From Triglochin maritima (lineage: Eukaryota; Streptophyta; Magnoliopsida; Alismatales; Juncaginaceae): a stretch of DNA of 64,000 nt. The first letter of the stretch is position 1. Each line of letters opens with the position of its first letter. The translations under genes and the position numbers were made by a program. The stretch covers positions 57,620,925-57,684,924 of the forward strand of contig OY821772.1 in assembly GCA_963682175.1 (NCBI GenBank). Reading direction: 5' to 3'. The notes below the pieces were generated by a model. The model made no database searches. It was not told the DNA's origin and worked only from the letters and a program-made list of their open reading frames with translations. Positions 23,425 through 35,840 of this stretch are shown here, piece after piece.

Positions 23425-24830
23425 ATGTCTCAGAGGCCAGGAAAAAAATCAGCGGACGCCACGAATTACTCAAATATGGTAACTTGTCTTGTTTAGTTTT
23501 TTTTTTAAAATTTGGGTCGGGCATCCGGATTACCCAAGGGGGAGGCGGCTCCGGCAGATGCCTCCTCGTTGGATGGGGCGTCTCCGGTAGACGGCCCATT
23601 TTTTTTAAATTATTTAAATTGATTATAAAATGTGATAATTGCAAAATTAATTGAATATTATGTTAATAATTAATTAAATTAGTTTAGTAAATCCTTTATT
23701 GATTATAAATTATGATAATTACTAAATAAATTGACTATTAAGTTAATAATTAGTTTAATTATTTTAGTAAGGAATTATTGATTATAAATTGTGATAATTG
23801 CTAAATAAATTGATTATTAAGTTAATAATTAGTTGTGGACGATTTTAGTAAAGGTTATTGATTATAAATTGTGGTAATTGCTAAATAAATTGATTATTAA
23901 GTTAATAATTAGTTTAATTATTTTAGTAAATTCATTAACAAATTTTTATTTTTAAAATTGAATTAATAGTCATCTGGTTACCATGGAGGAAAATGAAAAT
24001 CAATTCTCTTACGCGTTGTACATAGTATAGTAGATGAGTCAGGTCCTCGTCATCCACGTAGACGGGGTATTTCTACTTCAGTTAGGAGAGAGAGATTTTT
24101 TACGTCGTCGTCAGACACCTGAGAATTATTTCGACGACGAGGATGATTCAGATGAGTTGAGGAGTCATGACGAGAGTGACGATGGGGGCCGGTATGACTT
24201 GGAGCCACAGGAGAGGCGATACAGCAGTATGGTCGAGGACAGGGGCGACATTGTAGATCTTCGGTTGAGTGGTTCATTAGGAAGGGTTGAGGTGGTCGGT
24301 TTGTGACCGGTGATTCGAGTTCGTGCACTGCAGACGCCCGAGCTCAGAAGAAGAAGATGGGTGAGGACGATTCTTGGATCGTAACAGATATGATGCCCGG
24401 TGGTCCTTTAGATGGCAGCGTCATTTCGAGTTTCGGAGGTCACATCGCGAGACGCATCTGGGATGACGAGGATCGGAAGGTTTTGACGTGCCATAATCGG
24501 CACAGAGATTGTATTACATTGCAGGCTTGTCGTTCAGTGATGACTGATGATATGACGACGACCGTTAGTGACAGTGGATTAGGTCACTTGCCCTACAACA
24601 TGTTTTCCTGCATTGATAGGTGGTTGATTTCGGCTTTCGTGGAGCGGTGACAACCTAACATCAACATTTTCCACTTGCTGTTCGGAGAGATGACGATCAT
24701 GTTGCATGTCGTCTTTCAGTTTCTGCACATTGCTGTTGAGGATCGTATGGTCAGTGCGCAAGCGCCAACGTCTGAGCTGAACTTTTTTGTATCAGAGTTG
24801 TTGGGTGTTAGCCTCGAGAGTCTTGGGCGG
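23425..24830 (+). pseudogene. Plant mobile domain (PMD, MAIN/MAIL-like) gene of the MULE, broken
   Basis: PMD proteins occur in plant transposons and, domesticated, as MAIN/MAIL1, which silence transposons and guard genome stability. A start ATG with SQRPGKKSADATNYSNM is visible at 23425. The frame is then lost in hairpin remnants and an AT-rich tandem repeat. The PMD resumes at about 24380 with GGPLDGSVISSFGGHIARRI, LTCHNRH, GLGHLPYNMFSCIDRWLISA and FVER, then in another frame LLFGEMTIMLHVVFQFLHIA, the typical order of the domain. At least one stop (after FVER) and frame changes break it. Confidence 0.75.
23610..23935. repeat. AT-rich tandem repeat, ~85-bp period, about 4 units
   Basis: Units contain TTGATTATAAATT(A/G)TG and AATTGCTAAATAAATTGA, then GTTAATAATTAG, and repeat with few differences. 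The tract interrupts the PMD gene of the MULE. Confidence 0.85.
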
Positions 24831-24999
24831 GATAGCTCATTTTGGAGTAGCAGTGGTGTTAGTATCAAGGTTGTGGACGACTGTTGCAGACGGGGGCGAC
24901 CACCACGGACGGACCGACCACGACCCCTACTCCCACAACTGGCAGACCAACCACGACCTCGCTCAGCATACTCGAAGGCACTCAGGTCCCGACATGTCG

Positions 25000-26834
25000 A
25001 CTTTCCCCTAGGTCGACCTCGTACCTTAGTATTTTCTGTGGGTTCTCCATAGTTTGACTGATCGGGGTGTAACTGTTCATATAAATACGAGAGGCACTAC
25101 GAATTACTGTAGGGTTGCTCTCCGAAATCTCATCAACGAGCTTCCGAAAATGCTTGATGTCTTCTGTTGACTGATCCACAGACTCTGACATCTGAACTCC
25201 TTCTCCAATGACAAGTGTTTTCCAGAATGGATGAATCCGCTGTAAATAAATTTCATCACCTGACGCAAAACAGTCGTACATGATACAGGCACAAGGAATC
25301 ACATGTGATGTCAGAAAAGCACAACCCGCAACGATATTCAACTTCATTACTTAAGTCTTGCATTCTCTTCAACTCTGAGTCAATAACGACAAGCAGTGAT
25401 GCGAAACTCGGTCATTTATATGCTGAAACAAAGGACCTATGTAGTTCCGAATATTCAAGAAAGTTCCGAATATTTGTCGGCTGCATTTCAACAGCCGAAT
25501 GTGCACTTTCCACATTGTAGTTCGTAGTGTTGCCGAAATGAAGAACTTTATTCGTCCAATTCAACACAAACTTTTCTTTATGCATCAACCACGTGTCTTC
25601 TACATACTCTGTGAGCACTGACCAGGACTTGAAAGAATCTTTCAAATCACGGACTGATCTATCATAATCCGTCTATGAATCAGAAACCATAACTCTCCCC
25701 CACTTTCCACGTTTAAACTCTCTGCAAGTTGTTTTCTCTTGCCGAATACGTGGTATGCATAGTTGTACACATCTTTGTTGATATGTCAGGTGCAAAGTAA
25801 ATGAGCAGACTCAGAAAAAACCTTTGTCACTGGTCGCATCAGACCCATCTCCCGGTCCATTATTATTGAAGTTGGGCTAGCAATATTCAATAACAGATCT
25901 CGCAACATCTCCAACACCCACCGGTAACTAGACTCGGTCTTATCCTTCAAAATTGCATATCCGAAGAGGAAATTCATGTTTGTTGGAGTAACCACAACCA
26001 TCTCAAACAAAGACATCTTGTACTTCTTCGTCTTATACGTCGAATCCATGGAGATTAGGAAGGGTATGTACGCAACAACTGAACTGAAGTCGGATGTGTC
26101 AAAAATGCATGAGTGAGGACATTAGTTTCTTCATCTGCCACAATCCAATGCAAATAGTTATACTGCACTGCTTGACTGAGAAATTGCTGAGTGAGATTCC
26201 TGTCTTCAGATTTCGTCATCCTCATGTACTCTCTAAAGTTATAAATGTGTCTTTGATTGAGATTATCCTCCGGGAATTTTTTCTTTACTGCTAACAAAAT
26301 GTTACGTGGTCTTGCTTGTGCCTCTGTCATATCACGAACAATTTTTTTGGCCCCAGCACTAAGTCCGTTGACGTGTCGGTGACCCTCTGAATAAACTGCA
26401 AGTGCGTGGTTGTGTTGCCCATAGGTGCTATTAGAAACAACGATTCATCCATCACGATCCCGTCGCTCGACTACTTTTACCAAAAAACGACAACCACAAC
26501 CTTTTCTTTTTGTGTTCTTTCGCAGTGCAATACTCGTATCACGAGAACTCATTTCATGTCTGCGATCACATCTCAGGTAACAATCCATCCTGTTATCTGC
26601 TTTTGGTTTGTATGATGATATAACCAAAAAAATCCGGCTCCTATTGCAACTTGTTTCACCCATTTACAAGTTTCCTCGAATGTTGTAAATATTTGTTTAC
26701 TATCAAAAAACACACTGTAATTTACTCCATCACCACCGAAATCTTGCAACGGAACCTGAAAAAAATTAATTTAACAAAAAATTTAAAAAAATCCGCCTCC
26801 GTTACCTCGCCGAATCCAGGTGCTTCGCCAAACA
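25000..26834 (-). pseudogene. MURA-type transposase of the PMD MULE, broken
   Basis: Read on minus: a FAR1-like zinc-binding start (CYLRCDRRHEMSSRD, then KRKGCGCRF), then YGQHNHALAVYSEGHRHVNG. The transposase core follows with first Asp MDSTYKTKKYKMSLFE and second Asp IIMDREMGLM, then LNWTNKVLHFGNTTNYNVES, with a Glu at the expected site. A SWIM-like segment (VIPCACIMYDCF, IHPFWKTL) ends it. Several stops interrupt the frame (for example near 26435, 25783 and 25410). The ATG at about 26834 matches the conserved start of the short copies, with FGEAPGFGEVTEADFF. Confidence 0.82.
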
Positions 26835-26988
26835 TTTTCGTGGTGTTGGTACTAGGAATGTGAGTAAAATTGTGTCAAAAAACTTGTTTAAAGACACGAG
26901 ACGAAATAAATATTAATTGATTTGTTGAGGACAAAAATGTAATTTTTGGGACGATTTAAGTAATTTTTCGGTGACGAATAGTAGTCCC

Positions 26989-28360
26989 CGTCAACTAAGA
27001 TACACTTTATGAAACATATATCTTTGTGCATGCGCTATTTTAGCTTGAGACATTTTCTTACCGGCAACAATAACATAAAAACTGCTCACGAAGGCATAAC
27101 GCAATTGCATGGTTTGGGGGGGGGGGGGGGGGGGGGGGGGAGCGAATCATTTCCGTTTGATTGCAAGTTCGAGTCACGTCTGTATGCACAAATTGGCTCT
27201 AGTACTTCGTATCAGTCTGGCTCCAATTTAAAACCACAACATACGTGCTCCAAAATGGAGGTGCCCGCTAGAAATTTTTGAGTCGTAAAACAGAAAAAAT
27301 AAAACAATATCATAGAGCTCATATTTTGAAGGAAACTATAAATTACTCATGGGCCATGGCCACATGCTGTAGACTCTAGATCGACTTATTGTTGTGCTTA
27401 AAAATAGTTCAAGACATGACCAAATACACATTAACTAACACGATTCAGAGACATAGTTCTCAGACCGTCAGACGCACATTTTGAATCTTGCAACGAATAC
27501 AACTATACAAGGCACATTCCTAGAAGGATTCTTTGCATAATACACGTATAAAACAATATCCTATTAGGGTTGGGGTTCTGGAGACATGACCCATCCTCAT
27601 AGTGCACCCCACTCCTGACCAGCATGGTGATTGGTGCCTCCTCTCAGTGACATTTTTTTAAATCCCACTTGCCTACCACATCGCATTGCATAATTTACTA
27701 TTACACGACCCATTATTCAAATATTTAACAAATTGTTCAAGTGATTTTTTTGTAAAATTTATAACAAAGAAATGATATTTAGGATATTTGAGTTTATTTA
27801 AAGTGATTCTACAAAGTTTTCTTAAAATATTAGTATAACTAATGGAAGTTGACAACCAAAAAAAGCAATGACATGCTGGCAAATGTCATTTTTTTGGCAT
27901 TTGATCAAATAAATTCTTTTAGATGATATATCTCCTATTTTTTTAATTGTTAGTGACATACAAGCAAATCACCATATATATATACATATACATATAGGTC
28001 AAGTTCTAGTGAGTCAATGTCTCATCTTATTTAGTTTAAGTCATCTACAATCTCACCATTGGATCTCATTTACGGTTAATCTCACATTTAATTAGCATAA
28101 CCATTTTTCTTATAATCTACCTTATAATTCCAGATGTGTGGTGGATATGATGGGGGCTTAAAATAAAAAATTAAGTCACAGGCTCACAAGATAATTCTTG
28201 TATATATATATGTGACACAACACAACACTACAAAATTGACATCTTATTTCACAATTTTAACTTCTATTTTGTGTTTTGGTTGAGTTAAGACTTTGTCGAT
28301 TAGATATTTAGATGATGATATGTTTTGAACTACATCACTATATATACATAAATTCTCTAG
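26989..28360. other. Intergenic, no gene seen; poly-G run at 27116-27140
   Basis: No supported coding region. A 25-base poly-G run is at 27116-27140. From about 27995 the sequence is related to the fold-back element that follows (CATTGGATCTCATTTACGG versus the arms at 28370-28715), so a third, more diverged copy is likely at 27995-28200. Confidence 0.55.
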
Positions 28361-28369
28361 TAAGTTCAG

Positions 28370-28715
28370 GGTTTAATTTTTATATTTTAAGTCCCCACAA
28401 TATTCACCACTCATTTGAAATTATAAGATAAATTAATATTATGGGTGATTATGCTAAAAAGTAATTTAATGGTGGATATTAACCATAGAATAACCGTAAT
28501 TTAGATCTAACAATGAGATTAAATTGAGTATATATATAGAGTCAAGATCCCGTAGGCCCATGACTCATCTTACTAATTTAAGCCCCATCTCACCATTATA
28601 TCTAAATTATGGTTATTCTTCGGTTAATATCTACTATTAAATTTTTATTAGCATAATTACTCATAGTCTTAATCTACCTTATAATTTCAGATGAGTACTG
28701 AATATAGTGGGAGCT
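28370..28715. repeat. Fold-back element with ~135-bp inverted arms, next to a TA microsatellite
   Basis: Arms at about 28370-28512 and 28585-28715 are inverted copies: TGAAATTATAAGATAAATTA against its complement near 28675, and GGATATTAACCATAGAATAA against its complement near 28615. Fold-back or MITE origin is likely. A TA run follows at about 28717-28775. No coding capacity. Confidence 0.8.
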
Positions 28716-28775
<60 letters not shown>

Positions 28776-28777
<2 letters not shown>

Positions 28778-31150
28778 CCAATTTAGAAGCCTTATTTTTT
28801 ATGTTGCATCAAGACAAGAGATTTTCGATGGCATGGCCATGCCAAACTTTTAATAACCTATTTAAGGAATTATAAAAAACATCCATATCCATTTGTGCAC
28901 TTGTTGATAGGGATGCGAACATATATTTTTGAATCGGATATAGTGTGTACCCAAATTTGAATCTAAATTCCAAATAATCATACTGAATCCGAATTCGACA
29001 TTTTTTATATAATCTTATTCAAATCTGTTTTTTTTAATTCATATTCGGATAATGTTCAAATTTTTATAACATATTATATATATATTGTTATATCATCTCA
29101 AATATTTGGAAAAGATGCCTAAGAAAATTTAAATTAATTTATTTTTGTAGTTTATTATGGTTATATTTATTAAAGAATAACTTAATTTTGTTATTAACTC
29201 ATCGTATACATATTAATTACCACATATATTAAATGCAAAAAATTGTATTTTCTGATACTTGGATATGATTTGACTTATATTCCAATTCCTATCGGAATTT
29301 GAAATCGGTAAAAATATTATAAATCATTTTCAATTTTAAATTGTAATTGATAATAACTTTTTTTTACCGAATATCAATCAAATTTTAATTTTTAACGATC
29401 CATTACCATTTTTTTCCGTCTCTACTTGTTGACATGTCTGTGGACATCATGTTGACATGCTTAAATTAGCAAGTTGGTGTCTAAAAACATGTATAGAAAT
29501 CCCTATATGAGATCAGAAGAAGATACGCATTGAAAGGTACAATTCTCAAGGTGTGAATGCGAGGGTCCAGGCGCAGGAGAAGGGGGAAAGTTGTTTCTTG
29601 GCCGTATTAGACCTCCACTTGGACATGCCCATCTGACATTCACATGTATGAGTGTGTGACGACCACCAAAAGAGAGGAATTTTGATTTCAAGAATTCCCG
29701 ATTAATGCAAAAACAATGTGATGGTGGTCTAATTGTGTTAGGATTGGTGAAAAGCATGTGTATGGTTACTTGCCCGGTGGGAGTTTATATAAGTGAAGTT
29801 TTGGCTTGACAACGAAGTTAAGGAACGCTAAGAAGGTGTAATTAATCGGAGTATATCTACAACACGATTGCCCCAAACGAGAGTAATGAAAATGATAATT
29901 CAATATAGAAAGGTGTAGGCATTCTTTAGTCTTTACTCTAAAAGTTTTTTTTTCTATTTTGTGATCTAATCATTACGACTCAACTTAAATGCGATCCTTG
30001 GTTGTAGTTGTTCTAAATTTAAATCTACAATTAGGACAACCTTGATTAGTATTTTATGCAATGGACAATAAAGTTTGTATATCCTCAAGAGTATTTGTTA
30101 CGTTTGTAAGGACTTAAGTACGACCAGATATATAACATCTAATTATGAGTTCCAGCTTAATCTTTAGTAATGAAAATCATGACCACCTACCGAAAATAGT
30201 GCACCCTTCCCATTGATTCCAACGCATTCTAATGGATGGGACGACGAAATTATACACCTAACAAGGTACGAACAAAGTCCCCTCACAACTTTATCAATCT
30301 TACCTACTTGATCCACCAATCTAGCTGGTGGGATGTGATTATCAATGACCAAAAAAGCACAACGTGCATAAGTGAAAAAGTATATTTTGGACGTATTATA
30401 GGCTAGGGGACGTCATTCATGACCGAGATTCAAGTTTTGCTGTTGCATATGTAACATGTATTCATGCGTATAAGATAATTATTTTTAAAGTATCAAAGAA
30501 AGTAAAAACAACAAAATTTAAGAGAAACTTATAACATATACTATTCCCAACCATTGTTTCCATTTTCCCTGCAGTGGTGATTTTTTAAATAAAAAATGTA
30601 GTAGTTCCGTACTTTCGTACATGAGTTGAAAAAAATAATGGATTTGTTGGATACAATTGTAACAAAATAGGTGTTTTTTGATAGCGAGTAGATAATTTCA
30701 AACAAAAAAGTTGCAATACCTCACTTGAATTAGACCCGTAAAGTGCACGTGTTGGCATTCCAAATCAAACATCGACCTTCCATTAAGCCCTGCTAATCGA
30801 CCTATCCAGCTAATCAATGCAAGCATTTTCCTCAACATTTATAGTTCAACCATTTTGATATCTCCAGCTAGCAAAATGAAGACGATTTATATGGTACTAA
30901 ATCTAAAAAATAATCTAACGTTATTGAACAATATCTATAAAATATACGATGGTCAAAATTATTTTACCCGTTGAGTAAAGTTGGGTACTGGGCCGAGCCT
31001 GGACAAAATTAACGCCCTGGCGAGCCGGACCGGGTCGGCCCACCAGGCCAATTTGTCCAACAGTATAGTTGGGTATCAGCCTGGCTCGACCCCTTTTGAT
31101 CAACGGTAGAGTTTGGCAAAACTAACAGGTCGGGCCGGGGCCCGACCCTG
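28776..31150. other. Long stretch with no gene recognised
   Basis: AT-rich sequence. The segment 30980-31150 is GC-rich with GGGTCGGCCC and GGTCGGGCCGGGGCCCGACC blocks, the style of hAT sub-terminal repeats in plants, but ends and duplication were not resolved. No gene supported. Confidence 0.5.
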
Positions 31151-31152
31151 CA

Positions 31153-31840
31153 AGAAATGCGTTTTAAAAGTTTTATTTTTATATGTCAATTGTTATGAAT
31201 TGAATGTGCAAGCATTTTATTCCTTAATTAATGTATTCGTCTTGAAGATGCTCTTGGTCATTAACTATAGAGCTCTAAAAGATAATGGTTTACATAAATC
31301 AAAAGTTATTCACAATCATGGTAATTGACGTGAAACATTAATTACCGAGATAAGATTGTTGTGTTGGTCATCGATTATTGTAGCTCTACAAATATTTGAC
31401 GACAGGAATATATAAAAGAGGAAAATAGTTACTTTTATATATTGAATAAATCTAGCAAGTGAAACATTATGAAATTGTGTTATGTGTCATTAATGTTTTC
31501 ATTGTGTCTTGAATCTTAAGATATGAGACTTGTGACTTTTCACATAGGAAGTGTTTAATTTGAATATTGTCAAAAGATGTCATTGAGTATTGTGATAAAT
31601 GCAATAGTTGGTTAAGTATGACTTATGCTGGAAAAGATAGTTCGTCAAAAGATTATCATTGTCTATTTTTACTTGAGTAATGATATTAGTGGGCTTTTGA
31701 TAAAGCGAAATTATAATGTGCACAATGTGACTTGTGTTAAGTTACATATTTATAATTAGTTTAAGAGATTAAGAAATGAATATATAATACAAATGTGACA
31801 CATTTCTAATTTGTATAATATTCTTAATACCATGAGGCAA
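31153..31840 (+). mobile_element. Truncated LTR fragment related to the solo LTRs at 33175-37206
   Basis: Shares with the later LTRs a run of landmarks in the same order: ATGTCAATTGTTATGAATTG, AGAGCTCTAAAAGATA, CACAATCATGGTAAT, TTACCGAG and GTGTCATTAATGTTTT. It lacks the LTR start, TATA region and end. It lies just left of the decayed Harbinger element. Confidence 0.75.
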
Positions 31841-33802
31841 GAGATTATTCAAATCATTTCTACATTGTATAATATTCAAATTATTATTTTAAAATTATTT
31901 AATCTAATTTAATTTATTATTCAACTAACTTTTCTGAAACTAAACTTAAATTAAAAAATAAATGAACAACACAAGTAATTAAAAATCATAATATTTTTAA
32001 GACCAACTAAAATTACATTTAAACAACAATACATAATGCATAATTAATAAATAAATTCTAATTATATAGTTGTTTGCATAGATTTTCTCTTAATGTGTCC
32101 TCCTAGGGCGTCAAATTTTCCTTATTAAGCAACATCATCAACAAGTCTTTCTTGTCCTTTTTTTGTGTTGCAATTTTAATTTCTGATATTCCAGTTTTTC
32201 CTTCTCCATTGTGAGAAGATTTTCTTTTACCTGTGAGGAATATTTGAGTTGGGAACGAGCATTATAGAAGTGTTCATTGGGTTGCCCAGAAAGCTTTCAT
32301 TTTCCTCTAGCTTTTGCCTTTTCCACACCTTAAAGACGAGTGATGGGACTTTCTGTATTTAGAGTTGGGCATTCGTCAGATTCAGAAATACGCATATGTT
32401 TCCCACTAGCACTTTTTTTTGGAGAATCCTCCACCATGATGTTGCGGGGACGACCGTGTGGACTGTTCATGACAAATGTTCGAAGGATGGACTCCCATTT
32501 TGGATACATGTTCAGAAGGGCCCGACATGAAAGAATTGAAACTTGCCGTTATGAGTTCTCTCATAAATGACATGAGTTTCTTTGATTATGTTGTCATTAT
32601 TCATTCCGCTCCTTTTTTGTTGTAGTGCTTCGTCGTGACAATCGACCCACTTAAGGACCGATGCTCCCAATCTTCTCCAACATCCTTTAAGAGAAGTCGT
32701 GTTTCGTCATTTCAGCCTTTTGGTTATAGCGTGGAGCATGTGATGTCTTAGGTTATTTTCACGTTGTTCTAGAGGTTGTTGCTTTTATGGTTGGTGCTGA
32801 CAATCACATCGCAACTTACGTTCACGTATGAGGAGATGAGGACATCGTCTTCCTGAGTTGACCATTTCTTGCTCCCTTGGGTCCTTGATTGTGGGTCGGG
32901 TTGTGATGGTGGTGGATTAAATTGTTGTGATAAATTGGCAGGACAATCATCCACAAGCTCTTCCTCTAAATTGACAACTAGTTCGTCAGTTATGTCCGCC
33001 TCTTTGTTTATATGGCTGAAACCACCTCCAGATTTAAGGTAGTTCGAATAAATGATGTAATTGCTGGGTTGAGGTGGTGGAGGATATTGTTGGTTTTGGT
33101 AAGATTGGTATTGGGGGTGTTGGAGATATTATGGGTGTACATAGAAGGAGGGATCAAATGTTGGTGGTTGATATTGTAGGATTTCGTGCTCTTATGTATG
33201 TATATATTTTAAAACAATTATACATGTATACAATATCGATTTCCATATATTTCGACGATTTCATGTACATTATTTTATATTTATTCTAATATCATGTAAT
33301 CTACATATATATTATAATAAATAGAAGATGATCACACTCAAAAGTTCTCTAAAACCTTTATGAGGATCCGGAGTTGCGTTGCCCGTTGAATCGTCCGCCC
33401 ATTCGCCTGCAAGTGTTCACCAAACTCTAAACAAGATGAAGGAGAAATGAGCTAGCCAATCAATCTCTAAATCAATGTTAGAATCTAGCTAACAACCATT
33501 CTAAAGCTCCTGAGAATTTAATCTCCAAAAACTTGAATAATTAAGAGAATTTTCGGATGGATTAATTAGGTGGTTAGGGAGAGAGAGAATTTTTGCATTA
33601 GTATTAACAAGGAAGAAATGATTGACCTATTTATAGGATTTTCTCTAACCCACATCATGTGCAAACCACTTACACATGATCCCTTATTAATCTCTCCGTT
33701 AAACCACATCATGTGCAAACCACTTTGCCACATATGTTATAATGTTATCACATCATGTGCAACCACTTTGCTACATATGCTATAATGTTATCACATCATG
33801 TG

Positions 33803-35840
33803 CAAACTGAAGGGAATATGTTCTAAAAATTTTACTTTTAAATGTCAATTATTATGAATTGAATGAGAAATCATTTTGTTCATTTTTATCTTATTCGTCT
33901 TTTAGAAGTGTTAAGGAAGAGGCGCTTGGTCCTTAACCGTAGAGCTCTAAAAGATATTGGTTTACATAAAACAAAAGATATTCGCAATCATGGTAATAAA
34001 CATGAGACATTTATTACCGAGTTAAGATTGTCGTCTTGGTTATAGATCATTGTAGCTCTACTAGTAAGTGACAACACGGGTACACAAAAGAGGAAAATAT
34101 TACTTTTGTATACTGAATAGACCTAATAAGTAAAACATTATAGAATCGTGTTTTCTGTGTCATTAATGTTTTACTGTGTCTTTGATCCTTTGATATGACA
34201 CTTATATCCGATCACTTAAAAAATGCTTGATTAGACTAGTGTCTTGAGCTATCGATAGGCGTAGTGTAAAGACATTGGTTGGTTAAGTATGACTTTGGTT
34301 GGAGAAGATAGTTAGTCAAAAGATTATCATTGCCCCTCTTAATTGAGTGATGATATTACAGGGCCCCTTGATAAAGCAAAGTTATAATGTGCACAATGTG
34401 ATTTGAGTTAAGTCACATATTTATAACTAGCTTAAAGAGATCAAGAAATGAATACAAATACAAAGATGACACAATGCTACTTTGTGTGTATTCTTAATAT
34501 CATGAGGCAAGGGACGGACACAAGTGGTGCACTCCATCACTAAATGGATCGGGTTTTGGTTCGAGTGGAATTAAGACATCTAACTAATTGAGAGCTATAA
34601 TGTGTAGCTAGATACCGCTTATAGCTTGTGATATTAAGCTCTTAATATCACTGCCTACTTAGTTTAAATCCTCCCATAGGTCACACCACAAAACTGGGAA
34701 ACAAGAAATGAGGATTTTGAGTTCATAAGATGTGTCGGGTTTCGTGTAGAAAATATGACACATGTGGTGAACAAGCAAAATCAAAATTATGTTGTGATTA
34801 ATAACATAATTAGAATCTAAATCAAATTCATATGTGATGTGAATATTATGGGGTGTAATGATTCATCATTACATAGGATAATATGTTACATAAGTTGTGA
34901 ATTTACGACTAATCCCGAAATGTCAAATTTTGTAGGGGTTAAACCGAAATTTGACAAGTCTGCAGCACTGTGCAAAAACGGTCGACCGCTAAACCCTAAA
35001 CGGTCGACCGAATGTTGTGCGGTCGACCGCAATGTTGCACGGTCGACCGGATGTGCATTGATCGTAACGAGAATTTCGTTTGTTCGTTTTCGGTCGACCG
35101 AACATTACGATGAAATTTTTTGTTACGAACGGTCGACCGAAACTTGGTCTAAACGGTCGACCGAACCTCACAAACGGTCGACCGGCCAGACGGTTTTATG
35201 CAGAATTAATTTAAGAATTAATTAGATCATGCATGGAATTGGTCCATAATTGATTTAATTCGTGGTTAAGATTATTTGTTAGCAAATAATGGATGGTTAG
35301 ATGGAAGTTTGCATGAAATCATGGGCGAGATGTTGCACATGAATAGGTAATTTGGAGAGAACTTATAAATACAAGTTTATCTCATTACCTCATTAATTAA
35401 TTCTTTGTTATTTTCTTGTGCAAACTTCTCTCTCCATAATTCTCCACGAATTTCAATTATTCTTGAGTTTAGTTTTAGTTTTCAAGAGATCTTCTTCTCA
35501 AGGGAACTAAAGATGGGTTAGTAGTCAGATTCTAAACTCTATTGGAGATTGAGAGACTAGTTTTTCTCTCTCCGATCTTGTTTAGAGTTTGGTGAATACT
35601 CGGAGGCATCCGTCGCAGTGACAAACATCCTCAACGTCTCCGGATCTTCAAGAAGTTTTAGAGAACTTCTAGGTATGAAATTCGGAGACCATGTTTGTTT
35701 TAATAAAGTTTTGAAACTAGTTATTGAAACAAACCGATGCATGCATGAAACAAATTATAGAAAAATTATAGTTGATCCTTATTGTGCATAAACATTTCGA
35801 AAATAAATATGTACAATTAAACATGAAATCCATCACAAAC
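33803..35840 (+). mobile_element. Solo LTR (inner), 33808-35835, plus orientation, duplication CAAAC
   Basis: Starts TGAAGGGAATATGTTCTAAA and ends ATGAAATCCATCA. CAAAC repeats at 33803-33807 and 35836-35840. Length 2028 bp. It is the same family as the outer LTR but in the opposite orientation, inserted into it after the outer LTR was in place. A TATA-like ATAAATA is at about 35366-35372, with the LTR-typical GTTTGGTGAATAC near 35590. Its U3 carries the palindrome array at 34980-35186, which the outer LTR lacks. Confidence 0.93.
34980..35186. repeat. Array of eight CGGTCGACCG palindromes in the LTR U3
   Basis: Eight copies of the 10-base palindrome CGGTCGACCG, spaced irregularly by about 10-50 bases, most followed by AA. 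The array lies about 180 bp upstream of the LTR's TATA-like box. It creates an open frame (34839-35225) that is not credited as a protein. Confidence 0.92.

Larger units (their letters stand above)
23276..26988. mobile_element. MULE carrying a plant mobile domain gene and MURA transposase, decayed (copy 3)
   Basis: Ends are inverted copies of CTATTC(A/G)TC(G/A)CCGAAAAACTACTTAAATCG-like sequence, shared with copies 1 and 2. Two convergent broken genes fill it: a PMD gene on plus (23425-24830) and a MURA transposase on minus (25000-26834). The first ~200 bp inside each end match the two short copies, which are therefore internally deleted relatives. Only a remnant of the hairpin region is present (23520-23605). 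No clear 9-bp duplication was found, so the copy is old. Confidence 0.82.

Noticed and set aside
34839..35225. 128-codon open frame in the LTR
   Set aside because: Made by the CGGTCGACCG palindromes, which keep several frames open; no known domain.
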